DNA of 64,000 nucleotides from Myxococcus dinghuensis (GTDB lineage Bacteria > Myxococcota > Myxococcia > Myxococcales > Myxococcaceae): contig NZ_JAKCFB010000039.1 of assembly GCF_024198235.1 (NCBI RefSeq), positions 17,212 to 81,211 on the forward strand, written 5' to 3'. Below, piece by piece: positions 43,272 to 51,148 of this stretch. The position numbers and the translations under genes were made by a program. The stretch's first letter is position 1; each line of letters starts with the position of its first letter. Under the pieces are notes generated by a model that did not search any database, had not been told where the DNA came from, and was given only the letters and a program-made list of their open reading frames with translations.

Positions 43272-44171
43272 TCACGCCCCGGGCCGCCCCGTCTCACCGG
43301 CCGAGCCCTGCTCCAGCGCCTGGACCACCCAGGGCCAGCCCACCAGGATGTTGCCGGGCGAGCGCAGGCAGGCATCCGCCACCGCCAGCACCTCCGCGGG
43401 CCGGGAGCGCACCGCCAGCGCCAGGTGACGCCCCAGGAACGGATACGGCAGGTAGCTCAGGTTGTGATGGCGCACCGGCACCCAGCTCAGCGTGGGCCGC
43501 CCCGTCCAGCGCTCCACCGCGTACGCCACCGCCGACGCCAGCACCTCCACCGCATACAGCGGCAGGCGGAACGCGCTCACCACGAAGGCCACCAGCGCGG
43601 AGGCGGCCACCGCGCCCGCGAACGACGACCCCACCAGGCAGCTCCACACCACCATGGGCACCACGCTGGTGACGATGGCCGCGGTCTGCACCCGCCACAC
43701 CGACGGGCCCCGCCCCGCGGCGATGCTCGCGATGCTGCCCACCGACAGCCCCGACACGACGCCCAGGCAGATCCCCACCGCCACCCCCGCCCCGCCGCCC
43801 TGCTGCGCTCCGAAGGCCCCGGCCGCCGTCGCATGCAAGCCCACCAGCATGGACAGACTCGCCAGCGAGCCCAGCATCACCCCCGCCGCGAGCCCCGACA
43901 CCAACGCCAGCACCAGGCCCGCGGCGGAACAACACAACGCCGACAAGACCCAGCCACCGTGGATGGGAATGCCCGCGGAGGTCATCGCGAGCCCTCCCAG
44001 CGCCGTCGCCAGGGGCGAGCCCACCACCAGCAGCAACAGCATCCGCCGGACGAAGAGCCCCGCGGCGAGAGCGCCCTCGGCCTGCTCCCGCCAGAGTTGG
44101 CCGATACGGCCCCCTGGCGAGGCAATGCCCGCGGCGCGGAGCCTGTAGTGCAGGTCCACCGGACGGAACAT
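43272..44171 (-). CDS. Multi-spanning membrane protein of unknown function
   Basis: This 299-residue protein has about seven transmembrane helices between residues 35 and 225, rich in Gly/Ala/Val (LVLALVSGLAAGVMLGSLAS; GVAVGICLGVVSGLSVGSIA), then a soluble C-terminal part of ~70 residues (SWVPVRHHNLSYLPYPFLGRHLAL). I do not recognise the family. The Gly-rich helix repeats give it an internal near-repeat, which may be an ancestral duplication. ATG 44171 is chosen because the earlier frame adds non-conserved sequence. Neighbours are XerD and a TsaC-like gene; no functional link is evident. Confidence 0.55.
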   Translation of the reverse strand: MFRPVDLHYRLRAAGIASPGGRIGQLWREQAEGALAAGLFVRRMLLLLVVGSPLATALGGLAMTSAGIPIHGGWVLSALCCSAAGLVLALVSGLAAGVMLGSLASLSMLVGLHATAAGAFGAQQGGGAGVAVGICLGVVSGLSVGSIASIAAGRGPSVWRVQTAAIVTSVVPMVVWSCLVGSSFAGAVAASALVAFVVSAFRLPLYAVEVLASAVAYAVERWTGRPTLSWVPVRHHNLSYLPYPFLGRHLALAVRSRPAEVLAVADACLRSPGNILVGWPWVVQALEQGSAGETGRPGA

Positions 44172-44285
44172 CAATAGCAACAGCAACGTGATCGGTGCGG
44201 GAACGTGCTGCAGCACGTCCGCGCGAGCAGGAACTGCGCCCCCCTGTGGTCGTCCCAAGGTGGCCCCCCCCCTCCAGTTCGGGTT

Positions 44286-44897
44286 TCAGTCCCCCAGCCT
44301 ACCCTTGCCCTCCCGGAGGATTTCAAGCGTGTCGCCGATGAGTGAAACGACGGTGGAAGGTTCGTTCAACGTCACCCCGCCATCGAGGATGAGGTCCAGG
44401 CCATGGCCCAGGGCCATCTTGATGTCCTTCGCGTCCGTGAGCGGCTCACCCTCGGTGTCGGTCACGGACGTCGTCACGAGCGGACGGCCGAGCGCCCTCG
44501 CCAGCTCCCGCGCCAGGGGGGCATCCGGGACCCGGATCCCCACCTGCTTCTGTCGGGACATCATCAGGTCGGGCACCAGCCGCGTCGCCTCGAGGATGAA
44601 GGTGAACGCACCCGGAGTGAGCCCCTTCATCGTGCGATACGCGAAATTGCTGACGTGGGCGTAGCGGGCGACGTCGGACAGGTCCGGGCAGAGGAAGGAC
44701 AGGGGCTTCTTCTTGTCGCGCCCCTTGAGCTGGTAGAGCCGCTCGATGGCCTTCTTCGAGCCCAGGTCGCACCCCATGCCGTAGTACGTGTCCGTCGGGT
44801 AGGCGATGAGCCCGCCCCGCTCGAGCACCTCCACCGCCCGCTGCACGTGCCGGGGAGACGGGTGCTCCAAGTCCACCTCGAGGATGGGTGCGGCCAT
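44286..44897 (-). CDS. L-threonylcarbamoyladenylate synthase family (TsaC/YciO/Sua5)
   Basis: This 203-residue YrdC-domain protein makes threonylcarbamoyl-AMP from threonine, bicarbonate and ATP, the first step toward t6A37 in ANN-decoding tRNAs. The motif set is present: GLIAYPTDTYYGMGCDL with KAIERLYQLKGRDKKKPLSF, where K-x-R binds the nucleotide, then the PGAFTFILEAT and GIRVPDAPLARELA strands and the TSVTDTEGEPL loop. It lacks the C-terminal Sua5 domain. Sequence looks closest to YciO-like members, some of which have weak activity. A CCAGGAGG site precedes the ATG at 44897. Gene order: tandem antiporters upstream, 35 bp away. Confidence 0.85.
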   Translation of the reverse strand: MAAPILEVDLEHPSPRHVQRAVEVLERGGLIAYPTDTYYGMGCDLGSKKAIERLYQLKGRDKKKPLSFLCPDLSDVARYAHVSNFAYRTMKGLTPGAFTFILEATRLVPDLMMSRQKQVGIRVPDAPLARELARALGRPLVTTSVTDTEGEPLTDAKDIKMALGHGLDLILDGGVTLNEPSTVVSLIGDTLEILREGKGRLGD

Positions 44898-44932
44898 GAT
44901 GTCGTCGTGCCTCCTGGGGATGCCCCCTGAGC

Positions 44933-46231
44933 CTACGCCGTTCCCGGCGCGTCGTCCGCGCGGACTTCACCGCTGGCCGTCAGCGCCTTGCGCGTGAGGA
45001 CCGGCCCCACCAGCTCATGGGTGGTGATCATGGCCACGATGAGCACCTCCACCTGGGCGCCGAAGGACGGGAACGTCCTCGCCACCAGGGCCGCCAGGCC
45101 GAAGGTGACGCCCGCCTGGGAGATGAGCCCCATCCACAGGTAGCGCTCGAGGCGGGGATCGTCCGAGGGCGCGAAGCGCCGACAGGCGAACCAGATGGCC
45201 GCGCCCCGCAGCACCACCAGCAGGAGCGCCGCCGGGCCCACCGTCATCAGCGTGTCCAGCTTGAGCCCCGCCCCCGCCGCCGCGAAGAAGAGCGCGAACA
45301 CCGGCAGGCCCGCGCGCTGGATGGCGTGGTGGATGCGCTCGCCCTCCCGCTCGTCCAGGTTCGCGATGAGCGCCCCGGCCGCCAGCGACACCAGCAGCGG
45401 CGACAGGTGCAGCCGCGTGCCGCCCTCCGCCGCGGCGAACGACAGGCCCACCAGGAACAGGGGCAGCTCCCGCTTCACCCCTCGCATGTAGACGAGCATC
45501 GCCACCGCGAGCAGCGCCCCCACGGCCACGGAGCCGAACAGCTCCCAGCCCACGCCCCCCACCAACCCCGCCACGTCGAACCCACCCCCGAAGCTGGCCC
45601 GCGTCAGGCCCGCCGCCAGCGCGAAGGCCACCATGACGAACAGGTCGCCGATGATGACCAGCGCCATGAGGAACTCGGTGAAGGAGCCGCGCGCGCTCGT
45701 CTCCTGGACGATGGCGATGGTGACCGTGGGCGAGAACGACACCACCACCGTCGACAGGAGCGCGCTGACCGCGAGCGCCTGGGGCAGCGTCATGGGGGAC
45801 AGGAACGGCAACACCGGCTTGAGCGCGAAGGTCGCGCCGAAGCACACCAGGAACGTCACCCCGCACACGCCCGCGCACAGGAGCGACACCCGCGCCCCCA
45901 CCCGGCGGATGAGGCCCAGCCGCAGCTCCGTGCCGGCCACCAGCGCGATGAGGCTCACCGCCAGCCCCTTCACCAGGTCCAACCCCTTCACGCCCTCGCC
46001 CGGGATGAACCCCAGCGCGTAGGGCCCCACCGCCACGCCCACCAGCAGGTAGCCCGTGAGCCGGGGCAGGCCCAGCCCCTTGGCCACCTTGCCCGCGAAC
46101 AGCCCGCACAGCAGCAGCGCCCCAGCCGCCAGCGTCACCGGCGTGCCCGCGTCCGCGCGCAGCACCTGCGCCCGGCTGATGATGGCCAGCAGCCCCATCA
46201 GCAGCAGCAACCGCACCACCGCGCCCTTCAT
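44933..46231 (-). CDS. Cation:proton antiporter (CPA2-like), second of an overlapping pair
   Basis: This 432-residue, 12-13-helix membrane protein is of the monovalent cation:proton antiporter type (Na_H_Exchanger, PF00999-like). Typical segments are GLPRLTGYLLVGVAVGPYAL in helix 3-4, LIALVAGTELRLGLIRRVG and the DLFVMVAFALAAG / LDERE region. The second half has GLPVFALFFAAAGAGLKLDT, a stretch also found in KefB-like carriers. Its ATG lies in the last bases of the upstream antiporter (4-nt ATGA overlap), indicating coupled translation, with a small PII-like gene upstream of both. It may work as a heteromer with that partner. The transported ion is unknown. Confidence 0.82.
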   Translation of the reverse strand: MKGAVVRLLLLMGLLAIISRAQVLRADAGTPVTLAAGALLLCGLFAGKVAKGLGLPRLTGYLLVGVAVGPYALGFIPGEGVKGLDLVKGLAVSLIALVAGTELRLGLIRRVGARVSLLCAGVCGVTFLVCFGATFALKPVLPFLSPMTLPQALAVSALLSTVVVSFSPTVTIAIVQETSARGSFTEFLMALVIIGDLFVMVAFALAAGLTRASFGGGFDVAGLVGGVGWELFGSVAVGALLAVAMLVYMRGVKRELPLFLVGLSFAAAEGGTRLHLSPLLVSLAAGALIANLDEREGERIHHAIQRAGLPVFALFFAAAGAGLKLDTLMTVGPAALLLVVLRGAAIWFACRRFAPSDDPRLERYLWMGLISQAGVTFGLAALVARTFPSFGAQVEVLIVAMITTHELVGPVLTRKALTASGEVRADDAPGTA

Positions 46232-47448
46232 GTCGCCACCTCCACGCCGGGCGTCGGCGCGGGGGCCGGAGGCGTCGCGGCGCGCACGACCTGGCGGAAC
46301 GCCTGTCCCGCGAGCAGCTCGTTCACCACCGCGCCCACCACCACCACGTCCAGCACGCGGCGCGCGAGGCCGCCGGGGACCAGTTGCCCGTATTCGGCCA
46401 CCAGGCACAGCGCGAGCCCGCCCTGCGCGATGAGCGCGTAGCCCAACCGGGGCGGCAGCTCGAGCGCGCCGCCCACCAGCCGCTGCGCGAACCCGCCGCC
46501 CACCACCTTCCCCAGGAAGCGCAGGCCCACGAAGCCGGGCACCAGCGCCCAGGCCGCCCAGTCGCGCGTGTACACGCCGCAGCCCACCAGGAACACCAGC
46601 ACCAGGAACACCGGCCGCTCCACGCGGCCCAGCGCGCGCGCCACCCGCTCCACCGTCCTGCCCCCCACCAGCGCCAGCGTGGCACCGCACGCCACGCCCG
46701 CCAGCAGCGCGGACACCCGCAGGTACGCCGCCGCGCCCCCCACCAGCGCCACCATCCCCAGCGTCACCGTGGTCAGCTCCGCCGGGTCGTTCAGCGCGTG
46801 GGTCAGGAACGCCAGCAGCGCGCCGCAGAGGATGCCCAGCAGCACCGCCAGGCACACCAGCCCCAGCCCCTCGCCCATGCTCGGCGCCGAGCCCAGCACC
46901 AGGGCCAGCGCCAGCACGGACAGCCCCACCGCGTCGTCCAGCATCGTCAACAGCGCCACGCCCAGGCCCCGCACCCGGTCCATCCGCCCCCCGCGATGCG
47001 CGAGCACCGCGAAGTGACCGGACGACAGGCTCGCCGCCGCGCCGAGCATCGCCGCCGCGCCCACCGCCGTGTGGAGCGACGGCCGGGTCGTGAGGATCAA
47101 CGGAGCCAGCAGCGGCACCGCGACGAAGAAGAAGGCCGTCCCGGAGTGCGCCAGGGCCGCCGCGTAGACGGGCCGGGGCAGCAGCCGCAGCAGGCGGGGA
47201 TCCAGGTTCAACCCCAGGATGACGCCCGCGGTCCCCAGCCCCAGCGCCATCAACGGCCGCACCGAGCCCAGGTCCGCCACCGACAACACGCCCACCATCG
47301 ACGGCCCGAGCACCACGCCGAAGAGCAGGAAGAGGAATCCGCTGGCCGCCAGCCTCGCCAACGCGGGGAACCGCGCAGGATCCAGCGCGGGGCTGGACGC
47401 GAGCAAGGACAGCGCCGCGATGGCCAGGAAGACGAGCAGCGCTTGCAC
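46228..47448 (-). CDS. Cation:proton antiporter (CPA2-like), first of an overlapping pair
   Basis: This 406-residue membrane protein has about 12 helices: FLFLLFGVVLGPSMVGVLSV in the second helix pair, AALAHSGTAFFFVAVPLLAP, the unwound helix LLTMLDDAVGLSVLALAL with the ion-binding-type DD, and GYALIAQGGLALCLVAEYG near the end. It is related to, but clearly diverged from, the next gene (44933-46231), with which it overlaps by four bases. A PII-like gene precedes it by 32 bp. The conserved acidic pair in the centre suits Na+ or K+/H+ exchange. The gene pair plus PII-like protein suggests a regulated two-subunit antiporter. Confidence 0.82.
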   Translation of the reverse strand: MQALLVFLAIAALSLLASSPALDPARFPALARLAASGFLFLLFGVVLGPSMVGVLSVADLGSVRPLMALGLGTAGVILGLNLDPRLLRLLPRPVYAAALAHSGTAFFFVAVPLLAPLILTTRPSLHTAVGAAAMLGAAASLSSGHFAVLAHRGGRMDRVRGLGVALLTMLDDAVGLSVLALALVLGSAPSMGEGLGLVCLAVLLGILCGALLAFLTHALNDPAELTTVTLGMVALVGGAAAYLRVSALLAGVACGATLALVGGRTVERVARALGRVERPVFLVLVFLVGCGVYTRDWAAWALVPGFVGLRFLGKVVGGGFAQRLVGGALELPPRLGYALIAQGGLALCLVAEYGQLVPGGLARRVLDVVVVGAVVNELLAGQAFRQVVRAATPPAPAPTPGVEVAT

Positions 47449-47480
47449 GCAACTGGCTTACACCCTCCGCGCCCCCCGCG

Positions 47481-47819
47481 TCACGACCGGCGGTGGGTGG
47501 GTGCCGCGATCACCGGCAAGGCCACCAGCCGACCCATGGGGGGGTCGTCCGCATCCATCTCCAACTGGACGCGTTGGACGAGCCGCTCCACCTCCTCCGC
47601 GGAGGCAGACGGCAACACGCTCACGAGCACCACCCGGTCCTCGTCCGCGCCCAGCGCGAGGCTGCGCAGGCCCGCGAAGATGGGGACCTCGGCGGACAGC
47701 GCCGCGGCCGCGCTCCGGGCACGCACCACCAGCGGCTCCGGGATTCCGAACTCCCGGAGCCGACGGATGGCCCGCTCGGTTCCTTCCATCTGCTCGAGGA
47801 ACGTGATGACCAGGTACAC
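47481..47819 (-). CDS. PII-like / ferredoxin-fold regulatory protein
   Basis: This 112-residue protein has a predicted beta-alpha-beta-beta-alpha-beta (ferredoxin-like) pattern, as in PII-like and SbtB/CutA-type regulators: MYLVITFLEQMEGTERAIRR, a central strand with RVVLVSVLPSASAEEVERLV, and a short tail. No canonical PII T-loop with a Tyr-51-type site is seen. It starts at ATG 47819 and lies 32 bp before the first antiporter on the same strand. In other bacteria such trimeric proteins bind nucleotides and gate a transporter encoded next to them. Hence regulation of the antiporter pair is inferred, not shown. Confidence 0.6.
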   Translation of the reverse strand: MYLVITFLEQMEGTERAIRRLREFGIPEPLVVRARSAAAALSAEVPIFAGLRSLALGADEDRVVLVSVLPSASAEEVERLVQRVQLEMDADDPPMGRLVALPVIAAPTHRRS

Positions 47820-47856
47820 GCGGCCCTCTTACCGGGTCCGCGCGTCCGGCGCCACG

Positions 47857-48303
47857 CTACTCGTTCTGGCCGGGGCCCGCCGTCTCCCCGGACGAAGCCG
47901 CCGGCGGAGCGTTGCCTTCTTGCGCGCCGCCGCCTTCCTGCGGAGCCGCCATGGCCGCGCGGGCCGCGCGCTTGCCCTCCTCGATGAGCTTCTTCACCTT
48001 CTGCCCACCCTTGCGGCCGATCTCCTCGTAGAAGTTCGGCCCGCGGGTCGCCTTGACGCGATCACCGCCCTTCTTGCCGATCTCCTCGTAGAACTTCGCG
48101 CCGCGCTCGGCCTTCACCGTCTCGCCGCCCTTGCGGCCGATCTCCTCGTAGAACGAGCGGCCTCGCTCGGCCTTCACCGTCGCTCCGCCCTTGCGGCCGA
48201 TGGTCTCGTAGAACTCGCGACCCCGTTCGTTCCGGACGGTCTCCCCACCCTTACGGCCCGCTTCGGCCACCGTCATGCTTCCCTTGTTGTCCTTGTCCGA
48301 CAT
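47857..48303 (-). CDS. KGG-repeat general stress protein
   Basis: This 148-residue hydrophilic protein is built of a repeated ~20-residue KGG motif (GsiB / stress-induced KGG family, PF10685). The units read G(R/K)KGGxxVKxERGxxFYEEI; four complete copies and a partial fifth lie between residues 16 and 105. The N-terminus is polar and the C-terminus is Ala/Gly-rich (GNAPPAASSGETAG). Relatives accumulate in dehydration, heat and stationary phase and are thought to protect macromolecules. Only one copy is encoded here. ATG 48303 is the start; a divergent VTT membrane gene lies 309 bp away. Confidence 0.85.
   Translation of the reverse strand: MSDKDNKGSMTVAEAGRKGGETVRNERGREFYETIGRKGGATVKAERGRSFYEEIGRKGGETVKAERGAKFYEEIGKKGGDRVKATRGPNFYEEIGRKGGQKVKKLIEEGKRAARAAMAAPQEGGGAQEGNAPPAASSGETAGPGQNE
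47989..48258 (-). repeat. 60-nt tandem repeat coding the KGG units
   Basis: About 4.5 units of 60 nt are clear at DNA level (the same CTCCTCGTAGAA-containing block recurs every 60 nt around 48020, 48080, 48140 and 48200). Near-identity suggests recent expansion or gene conversion. Confidence 0.85.
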
Positions 48304-48611
48304 TTCGCCCTCTCCTCTCTTGGCTGCCCCCATCCCTCGCCACGATGCCCCTTGCCTGAAACCTTGGGACGGAAGCGCCCCGATGCAAGCAAGCTCCGTA
48401 CACCGCCAGCCGTTCACGCCCCACACACCACACTGAAACCCCAATGATTCCAGTGGGTTTGTCAGGCTCGCCCTGCAAACGTCCCGGGCGGAGGCATGCC
48501 CGGCAGGACGCTCTCTTGTTCACAACAAACCCATCCACATTGCGGATTCCCGATACGGCACTCACCTTGAGCCAGCGGTGCGCGCCCAGTGCGCGACCGG
48601 GGAGGCGTGGC
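48304..48611. other. Divergent intergenic region, 308 bp
   Basis: No gene was found. It carries promoters for the KGG stress gene (minus) and the VTT gene (plus). A 13-bp dyad TTGTT-cac-AACAA lies at 48516-48528. Base composition is less GC-rich than the flanking genes, as in promoter regions. No clear -35/-10 pair was recognised. Confidence 0.5.
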
Positions 48612-49343
48612 GTGGCGCAGGCGGGGAAGACATGGCTTCGAGTGCTGGCACCGATGCTCGCCTCCGTGGGTGGGTTGCTGATGCTGCGCCTCCTCGGGCC
48701 TGACTTCGTCGATCAGCGCCGCCTGGCGGATCTCCTGGCCCCTCTGGGTAAAGCCGCGCCATTGGCCTACATCGCCTTTCTCACCGTTCGTCCCTTCACG
48801 CTCCTCCCCGGACAGGTGTTGACCGCCGTGGGAGGAATGGTTTTCGGAACGCTCGCCGCGACTCTCTATTCACTAACGGGCAGCTTCCTGGCCGCCACGT
48901 TGCTCTTCCTGCTGGCACGCAAGGTGGGGACACGGCCCATGAAGCGACTGGTGGGCGGCAGATATCCAGCCCTGGTGCGCGCGGCCCGGCGCCATGACTT
49001 CCTTTTTTCATTCATGGCGTGTGTCAATCCACTGTGTCCCACGGACGTCCTCCTCGCCGCCTCCGCCGCGAGCGGCGCGCGTTTCTGGCCCACCGTCGGT
49101 GGAATCATGCTCGGCACCGTTCCCGGCACATTCCTCACCGCCCAGTTCGGCAGCGGTCTGGCGCAGGGACGCACGTTGATGACCGCCGTCTCCGCGGCGG
49201 GTCTCGTCGTCTCACTGGTGCTCGGCGTGTTCATCGGCCGGCGCTTCTACAAGGAACTTAACGCGGCTCCGGAGCCTGTCACGCCCGAGCCGTCCCTGCC
49301 CGTCTCCCGGTCGAAACCCGATGGGGTACCGGCGACCTGGTGA
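48612..49343 (+). CDS. VTT-domain (TVP38/TMEM64, DedA-like) membrane protein
   Basis: This 243-residue inner-membrane protein has a VTT/SNARE-associated domain: PFTLLPGQVLTAVGGMVFGT with a re-entrant helix, LLARKVGTRPMKRLVGG and NPLCPTDVLLAASAASGARF followed by GTVPGTFLTAQFGS, then a final helix. Family members act in lipid (polyprenyl-phosphate or phospholipid) scrambling and membrane homeostasis. GTG 48612 is chosen over upstream starts because GGGAGG precedes it by about 7 nt. It has a short polar C-terminal tail. It is divergent from the KGG stress gene, so a shared stress link is possible but not shown. Confidence 0.8.
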   Translation: MAQAGKTWLRVLAPMLASVGGLLMLRLLGPDFVDQRRLADLLAPLGKAAPLAYIAFLTVRPFTLLPGQVLTAVGGMVFGTLAATLYSLTGSFLAATLLFLLARKVGTRPMKRLVGGRYPALVRAARRHDFLFSFMACVNPLCPTDVLLAASAASGARFWPTVGGIMLGTVPGTFLTAQFGSGLAQGRTLMTAVSAAGLVVSLVLGVFIGRRFYKELNAAPEPVTPEPSLPVSRSKPDGVPATW

Positions 49344-49507
49344 TGGCGCCAGATGGACACCCGTGAGCCTTCGAAGGTTCCCGCGTCTGTCTATTCGCGG
49401 GGGATTTGTCTCATTTCCTCGATGAGCCACTGAAGCAGGGCCCCGCCCCCCCGCAGGAGCGCCAGGGTGAGAGCGTCCGGGGCTGAGCAGACACACACGG
49501 CCCCGGA

Positions 49508-49534
49508 GGGCCACGCCCAGACCTGGCGTGGCCC
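49508..49534. terminator. Strong 10-bp hairpin between convergent genes
   Basis: GGGCCACGCC/GGCGTGGCCC form a perfect 10-bp stem with a 7-nt loop, 20 nt from the stop of the surface lipoprotein gene (49554). No T-tract. Confidence 0.6.
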
Positions 49535-49553
49535 CCTGGGTTCGACGTCGTCG

Positions 49554-50777
49554 TCAGTCGTAGCGGCTGGTGAGCTCCAACGACCACGCGCGCAGCCTGC
49601 CGCTGCCGTTGCCCGTGGGGTTCGTCACGTGCAGCAGCCAGCGCCCGTTGACGGCGCCGTCGCGAGGGATGCCACGCGTCACCGGGATGCGGGCGGGAGG
49701 GGCGCCCTCGTTCGGCCCGTCCCACAGCAACGCCGTCTCGCCCGTCGGGTCCTCCAGCGTCAGGACCAGCCGCGCCGTCGAGGCGTGCACCACGTCCAGC
49801 ACCACGGTGATGTCCTCGGGGACCGTGGCCAGGCCGACGACGCCGAGCGCGGCCGTGGTCGTCACCGTCGAGGCGGGCAACGCCACATCCGCGTAGCTCG
49901 TGAAGGAGCCGGCCATCCACGCCGGCCGGCAGATCCCCTCGGGTGAGCCGGAGGCCAGGCCGGAGCAGACCAACCCCGGCTGGCACGGCCGCAGCGCCGA
50001 GCAGCTATCGCTGTCACCCGGGATGGGCGTGAGGTCGCGGCAACGGCCATAGGCGATGGGGCCGCCCTGGGCCAGGCCCTCGCAGACCAGCCCGGCCTGA
50101 CACGTGGACGGGCCCGTACAGGGCTCGTCCTTGGCCGCCGGGACGACGTGGTCCTTGAGCGACTGGAGCGCGGCGCCATCCACCGACGGAAGCTTCGACA
50201 GCTCCACCAGGTGGTCGATGCGGCGAGCGGCGACGATCTCCGCGGCCGCGGCGGCGCTCAGCCCCACCGTGCCCTGGAGGACCGCGGCGCTCGCGGTGTT
50301 GGCGACCGCCACGACGCGGCGGGCCTCCGCGAGGTTGAACGCCACGCCATCGAAGATGCCGACCTGTTCGTCCAGCGGCATGTCCACGCGCCCCGTGCCC
50401 CGGACATAGGCCTCCAGCGCCGCCAGCGCCGCCGGACCTACCTGCGGCACCGCTTCCACCTGTGCGATGGAGACGAAGCGACGGTCATCCGCCGTCTGAG
50501 GCACGCCATCCGGGCCGTTGCGATAGGCCACGAGGTTCTGCGCGGCGAGCGAGTTGAGGGGCACGTCGTCGTCCAGCACCACCAAGGTCGTCGACGGAGC
50601 ATTGAGGAACGCCAGCACCCCCGTGGAGGCCGGCGTGCCATTCATGAGCGCCTGGGCCCGAGTCATCAGCACCTCGGCCGACTTCTCCGGGGACTCCGCC
50701 GCGCTCCCGCAGCTCAGGGTGACCGGCAACAGCATAAACGTGAGATACCGTGATGTTATGAAGTTCATGCCTTCCAT
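49554..50777 (-). CDS. Secreted lipoprotein with ComEA-like HhH pairs, Cys-rich repeats and P-domain
   Basis: This ~407-residue predicted lipoprotein has signal FMLLPVTLSC (lipobox-like TLSC), two ComEA-like helix-hairpin-helix regions at about 50-110 and 125-195 (FVSIAQVEAVPQVGPAALAAL; LAEARRVVAVANTASAAVLQ), two Cys-rich repeats (PCTGPSTCQAGLVC; CSALRPCQPGLVC) and a C-terminal P-domain (proprotein-convertase type, ending RLRAWSLELTSRYD). HhH normally binds DNA, which is unusual in an exported protein; P-domains sit in secreted proteases. No catalytic domain is seen. The start is ATG 50777, with ATG 50768 equally possible. It may be a surface DNA or protein binder. Confidence 0.7.
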   Translation of the reverse strand: MEGMNFITSRYLTFMLLPVTLSCGSAAESPEKSAEVLMTRAQALMNGTPASTGVLAFLNAPSTTLVVLDDDVPLNSLAAQNLVAYRNGPDGVPQTADDRRFVSIAQVEAVPQVGPAALAALEAYVRGTGRVDMPLDEQVGIFDGVAFNLAEARRVVAVANTASAAVLQGTVGLSAAAAAEIVAARRIDHLVELSKLPSVDGAALQSLKDHVVPAAKDEPCTGPSTCQAGLVCEGLAQGGPIAYGRCRDLTPIPGDSDSCSALRPCQPGLVCSGLASGSPEGICRPAWMAGSFTSYADVALPASTVTTTAALGVVGLATVPEDITVVLDVVHASTARLVLTLEDPTGETALLWDGPNEGAPPARIPVTRGIPRDGAVNGRWLLHVTNPTGNGSGRLRAWSLELTSRYD

Positions 50778-50859
50778 GTATCCCATCCGCGCGGCGGGTT
50801 CTGCCGTGACGACGCGGTGGAAACGCCATGAGGCGAGGGGCGTTGCCGGGACGCGCTCA

Positions 50860-50880
50860 ACTTCCGTCCGGACGGGAAGT
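50860..50880. promoter_or_regulatory. 21-bp palindrome with one bulge, candidate operator
   Basis: ACTTCC-GTCC pairs with GGAC-GGGAAGT over 10 bp with one extra base. It resembles in form, not sequence, the dyad at 3278-3304. Confidence 0.35.
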
Positions 50881-50916
50881 CGCGCCTCGCAGCGCGCCCA
50901 GCGCCATGGGTGTGGG

Positions 50917-50943
50917 GCGCATCGAGAGCCCTCATCGATGCGC
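50917..50943. promoter_or_regulatory. Perfect 9-bp inverted repeat
   Basis: GCGCATCGA and TCGATGCGC flank a 9-nt spacer. The site lies midway between divergent genes and could be an operator or an RNA hairpin. Confidence 0.35.
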
Positions 50944-51148
50944 GGCTCGGCAATGAGGCCAGGCCTCCTCGACGTCCATGACACCAGGGGCCTGCGTCGC
51001 GGGAGAGGTCCCTTCGCGCCCCCCGTCTCACGACGTGACGGGTCGCACGTCGAAGCGCCCAGGGGCCGTTCTTCTCTCGGGTGGCGCGAGCCCCTGCCCC
51101 GCTGGCGCTCGCGGGGGACATGACGGCACGATGACGTCGGGAGGCGCG

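Larger units (their letters stand above)
50778..51148. other. Divergent intergenic region, 371 bp
   Basis: No gene is supported. The region separates two surface/exported protein genes and carries two strong inverted repeats, at 50860-50880 and 50917-50943, plus a GGGAGG site 5 nt before the right-hand ATG. Confidence 0.55.
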
